Notes under the pieces: generated by a model
The model's input: the letters and a program-made list of their open reading frames with translations, nothing else
Database searches by the model: none
Told to the model about the DNA's origin: nothing
In this document: piece by piece, positions 7,749-9,349 of the stretch
Layout: each line of letters starts with the position of its first letter
How positions within the stretch are numbered: the first letter of the stretch is position 1
Assembly: GCA_002315885.1 (NCBI GenBank)
Contig: DCIO01000083.1
Location: forward strand, 1 to 9,349
DNA length: 9,349 bases
From: Lentisphaeria bacterium UBA1724
Lineage (GTDB): Bacteria; Verrucomicrobiota; Lentisphaeria; Oligosphaerales; Oligosphaeraceae
Reading direction: 5' to 3'
Translations under genes and position numbers: made by a program

Positions 7749-7885
7749 GATGCGATTTTTCCTAAGCGGATTCGGACAGGGCACTATGCCCCGTGGAAAC
7801 AAATCTATGCTTAATGTAATACCGCTTTCCCGCGTACGCATACGCATTTGCTTTATAGTATGGGGAAATCCCGCAAATTAGTCCT
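7749..7885. promoter_or_regulatory. divergent nadB-trmO intergenic region with two short dyads
   Basis: These 137 bases must hold the promoters of both divergent genes. Two dyads are visible: GGGCA-CTA-TGCCC at 7779-7791, in the nadB leader side, and GCGTA-CGCA-TACGC at 7832-7845, near the middle. TATAGT at 7854-7859 is a possible -10 for trmO, but no good -35 accompanies it. No known NAD-regulator operator could be assigned. The 12-base string at 7807-7818 matches part of the 5013-5218 repeat element. Confidence 0.35.
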
Positions 7886-8665
7886 ATGGAATTCATACAA
7901 ATCGGAACATTTCATTGTCAGGCGAAGTATCCCTACGATGTGCCGCGGCAGGGAATCCTGGCTTCGGAAAACACGGGGTGGATTGAATTGGCGGCAGGAC
8001 GGGACTTCGAGACTGCCCTGGAGGAGCTGGCGGGATTTTCCCGGATTTGGGTGGTTTTCGTCTTCGACCGCAATGGTGACCAATGGCATCCGAAAGTCCA
8101 GCCGCCACGGCATACGGACCACAAAATCGGTGTTTTCGCTACACGCTCCCCATATCGCCCCAACCCCATCGGACTTTCCTGCGTGGAATTGCTGGAAGTC
8201 CGGGGACGCACGCTCTTCGTGAAAGGACATGATTTGCTGGACGGGACGCCGATTCTGGACATCAAGCCATATCTGCCTTATGCGGATGCCTTCCCCGATG
8301 CCAGGGCGGGGTGGACGGAATCCCTGGAAAAACCACAGTTCCAGGTGGGCTATTCCTCAAGCGCAAAGACACAGCTGGAATGGCTGGCGGAACGGGGACT
8401 CCAGTGTCTGGCGGATTTCATCCAGGAACAGCTCTCCGAAGATCCACTGAACCCAAAACGACACCGGTTGATGAAAAATCCAACCCGGTTGGCATATCGG
8501 ACTTGGAGGGCGCTCTTCCAGGTTGACGAAAACACCGTAACTGTCACGGAAATCCAATCGGGGTACAGCGCTGCGGAATTGGCGGTCGGCACAGAAGACC
8601 GATATCAGGACAAGTCCCTGCATCGGGAGTTTCTGACGCATTTTCCACAAGAGGACAGCCATTGA
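7886..8665 (+). CDS. trmO: tRNA (adenine(37)-N6)-methyltransferase, TrmO/TsaA family
   Basis: The 259-residue product is a TsaA-fold (YaeB/UPF0066) protein. In E. coli, TrmO uses S-adenosylmethionine to methylate N6-threonylcarbamoyladenosine at position 37 of certain tRNAs, giving m6t6A. The family signatures are clear: VPRQG (19-23), GFSRIWVVFVF (50-60), GVFATRSPYRPNPIG (82-96), and DLLDGTPILDIKPYLPYAD (116-134). The N-terminal beta-barrel domain occupies about 1-140. The remainder matches the shorter C-terminal domain of TrmO, with a tail that makes the protein somewhat longer than the 235-residue E. coli enzyme. The start is fixed by MEFIQIGTF, which aligns with the family N-terminus. There is no evident Shine-Dalgarno sequence before this ATG. 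The gene is divergent from nadB and is followed after 107 bases by rpsT, which has its own promoter. Confidence 0.95.
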   Translation: MEFIQIGTFHCQAKYPYDVPRQGILASENTGWIELAAGRDFETALEELAGFSRIWVVFVFDRNGDQWHPKVQPPRHTDHKIGVFATRSPYRPNPIGLSCVELLEVRGRTLFVKGHDLLDGTPILDIKPYLPYADAFPDARAGWTESLEKPQFQVGYSSSAKTQLEWLAERGLQCLADFIQEQLSEDPLNPKRHRLMKNPTRLAYRTWRALFQVDENTVTVTEIQSGYSAAELAVGTEDRYQDKSLHREFLTHFPQEDSH

Positions 8666-8675
8666 CAATACCGAC

Positions 8676-8703
8676 TTGAAAACCTCAAAAGGGTTGGTAT
8701 ATT
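8676..8703 (+). promoter_or_regulatory. candidate sigma-70-type promoter P1 of rpsT
   Basis: TTGAAA (8676-8681) is followed after 16 bases by TATATT (8698-8703), which is preceded by TGG (8695-8697), an extended -10 arrangement. It lies just after the trmO stop codon, giving a leader of roughly 60 bases for rpsT. A TTGACA overlapping the trmO stop (8662-8667) is too far from this -10 to pair with it. Confidence 0.6.
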
Positions 8704-8740
8704 ATGCGGTCTTACAATTCAGATTGCGAATTTCTTTCCA

Positions 8741-8746
8741 TATAAT
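8741..8746 (+). promoter_or_regulatory. candidate second -10 element of rpsT
   Basis: A perfect TATAAT lies 26 bases upstream of the rpsT ATG. The sequence 17 bases upstream (TTCAGA, 8718-8723) is a weak -35. If used, it would give a very short leader that still contains the AAAGGA ribosome binding site (8758-8763), which is 9 bases from the ATG. Many S20 genes have tandem promoters, which makes a second start plausible. Confidence 0.4.
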
Positions 8747-8772
8747 CAACTGAAAACAAAGGACAAGTCTCC

Positions 8773-9051
8773 ATGGCGAATTCCAAACCATCCCGTCTGC
8801 CTTCTGCCGCAAAGCACATGCGTGCTGATGCCAGAAAGCGTACTTTCAACCGCGCTCGTAAGACCAAGGTGCATGATTGCGAGAAGGCCCTCAACGCCGC
8901 TATCGCCGCTGGCAACAAGGAAGAGGTCGTCAAGCTGCTGAGCGCCTGCTACAGCCAGCTGGACAAGGCCGCCAAAACCGGCGTGTTCCACAAGAACAAG
9001 GCCGACCGCAAGAAGGGCCGCCTGGCCGCTCGCGTCGCCAAGATGGCATAA
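8773..9051 (+). CDS. rpsT: 30S ribosomal protein S20
   Basis: This 92-residue, strongly basic product matches S20, the primary 16S rRNA-binding protein of the small-subunit body. It has the typical MANSKPSRLPSAAKH start, the RARKTKVHDCEKALNAAI helix and the conserved C-terminal HKNKADRKKGRLAARV block. The length is close to the usual 85-90 residues. The ATG is supported by AAAGGA 9 bases upstream and by the conserved MAN start. It is flanked by its own promoter(s) and a strong terminator, so it is probably monocistronic, as S20 genes often are. Translational autoregulation is known for S20 in E. coli but no specific control structure is visible here. Confidence 0.97.
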   Translation: MANSKPSRLPSAAKHMRADARKRTFNRARKTKVHDCEKALNAAIAAGNKEEVVKLLSACYSQLDKAAKTGVFHKNKADRKKGRLAARVAKMA

Positions 9052-9074
9052 TCGCGGAAAATTCTTCCGTGTAG

Positions 9075-9120
9075 AAAAAAAGCGCCAAATGCGATTTCAC
9101 GCATGGGGCGCTTTTTTTTT
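9075..9120 (+). terminator. intrinsic terminator of rpsT
   Basis: A two-part stem is followed by nine T residues: AGCGCC (9081-9086) pairs with GGCGCT (9107-9112), and ATGCG (9089-9093) pairs with CGCAT (9100-9104). A 2x2 internal loop lies between them and the apical loop has 6 bases. A-tract 9075-9080 mirrors the T-tract, so it could also act on the opposite strand. It begins about 23 bases after the rpsT stop. Confidence 0.92.
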
Positions 9121-9123
9121 GCC

Positions 9124-9349
9124 CCTTCGGCGGCTTGCGCCGCCTTGCCCCTCGTTTCGCCGGGCTTGCGCCCGCTACACGAGGGGCGTACCTACGGGCC
9201 CGCGCCGGGGTCCTTCGGCGGCTTGCGCCGCCTTGCCCCTCGTTTCGCCGGGCTTGCGCCCGCTACACGAGGGGCGTACCTACGGGCCCGCGCCGGGTTC
9301 CTTCGGCGGCTTGCGCCGCCTTGCCCCTCGTTTCGCCGGGCTTGCGCCC
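9124..9349. repeat. GC-rich 88-bp tandem repeat with nested hairpins, cut by the window end
   Basis: Complete copies lie at 9124-9211 and 9212-9299, and a third is present for its first 50 bases (9300-9349). The two full copies differ only at unit position 87 (G at 9210, T at 9298); the partial copy is identical over its length. Each unit (about 76% GC) has three inverted repeats. In copy 1 these are GGCGGC-TTGC-GCCGCC (9129-9144); a 9-bp outer stem GCCCCTCGT/ACGAGGGGC (9147-9155 with 9179-9187) enclosing CGGGC-TTGC-GCCCG (9161-9174); and CCCG-CGC-CGGG (9199-9209). The period of 88 is not a multiple of three, so this is not a protein repeat. The array starts immediately after the rpsT terminator. 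No mobile-element gene is visible. Function is unknown; a REP/BIME-like dispersed palindromic family is the nearest comparison. Confidence 0.95.

Noticed and set aside
6567..7814. A 415-codon open frame on the plus strand opposite nadB
   Set aside because: It mirrors the nadB codons, lacks a convincing ribosome binding site and resembles no known protein.
7749..7847. A 33-residue N-terminal extension of NadB from an upstream ATG
   Set aside because: The extension has no family similarity, and the downstream ATG has a well-placed TTAGGA and gives a normal FAD-domain start.
7853..8230. A 125-codon minus-strand open frame overlapping the start of trmO
   Set aside because: It is the complement of the conserved TrmO coding sequence and has no independent support.
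9124..9349. CRISPR array
   Set aside because: The 88-bp units are contiguous and nearly identical throughout, with no unique spacers between short repeats.

Overview
This window is about 9.3 kb of bacterial chromosome with six protein-coding genes and three separate tandem-repeat tracts. I see no rRNA, tRNA, CRISPR array, transposase or phage gene. The genes look like ordinary chromosomal housekeeping and carbon-storage functions. The organism cannot be fixed from the sequence alone. The large one-chain glycogen debranching enzyme with an N-terminal GH13 module, together with GC-rich intergenic repeats, leads me to a tentative guess of a PVC-group bacterium (for example a Lentisphaerota/Victivallales relative). 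This is inference only.

Left part (1-5001), minus strand: a two-gene unit. A 1430-residue bifunctional-looking glycogen debranching enzyme (709-5001) is followed after 12 bases by a small HAD-family phosphatase (61-696). The HAD gene ends in a 9-bp tandem repeat (22-66) that places five TAG stop codons in the same reading frame. The gap upstream of the debranching gene (5013-5218) holds three tandem copies of a 68-69 bp element built from heptamers plus a G-run/C-run hairpin.

Middle (5219-7748), minus strand: L-aspartate oxidase (nadB, 6066-7748), the first step of de novo NAD synthesis, is followed after 73 bases by a small zinc-ribbon membrane-anchored protein of unknown function (5318-5992) with a stem-loop terminator behind it. 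A divergent intergenic region of 137 bases (7749-7885) contains two short dyads.

Right part (7886-9349), plus strand: trmO (tRNA m6t6A37 methyltransferase), then rpsT (ribosomal protein S20) with its own promoter and a strong intrinsic terminator. Directly after the terminator begins a GC-rich 88-bp tandem repeat. Its two complete copies differ at one base, it contains three nested or adjacent hairpins, and it runs off the window end.

No new multi-gene system is visible. The most interesting material is the two hairpin-bearing repeat arrays, the stop-codon repeat and the domain architecture of the debranching enzyme.
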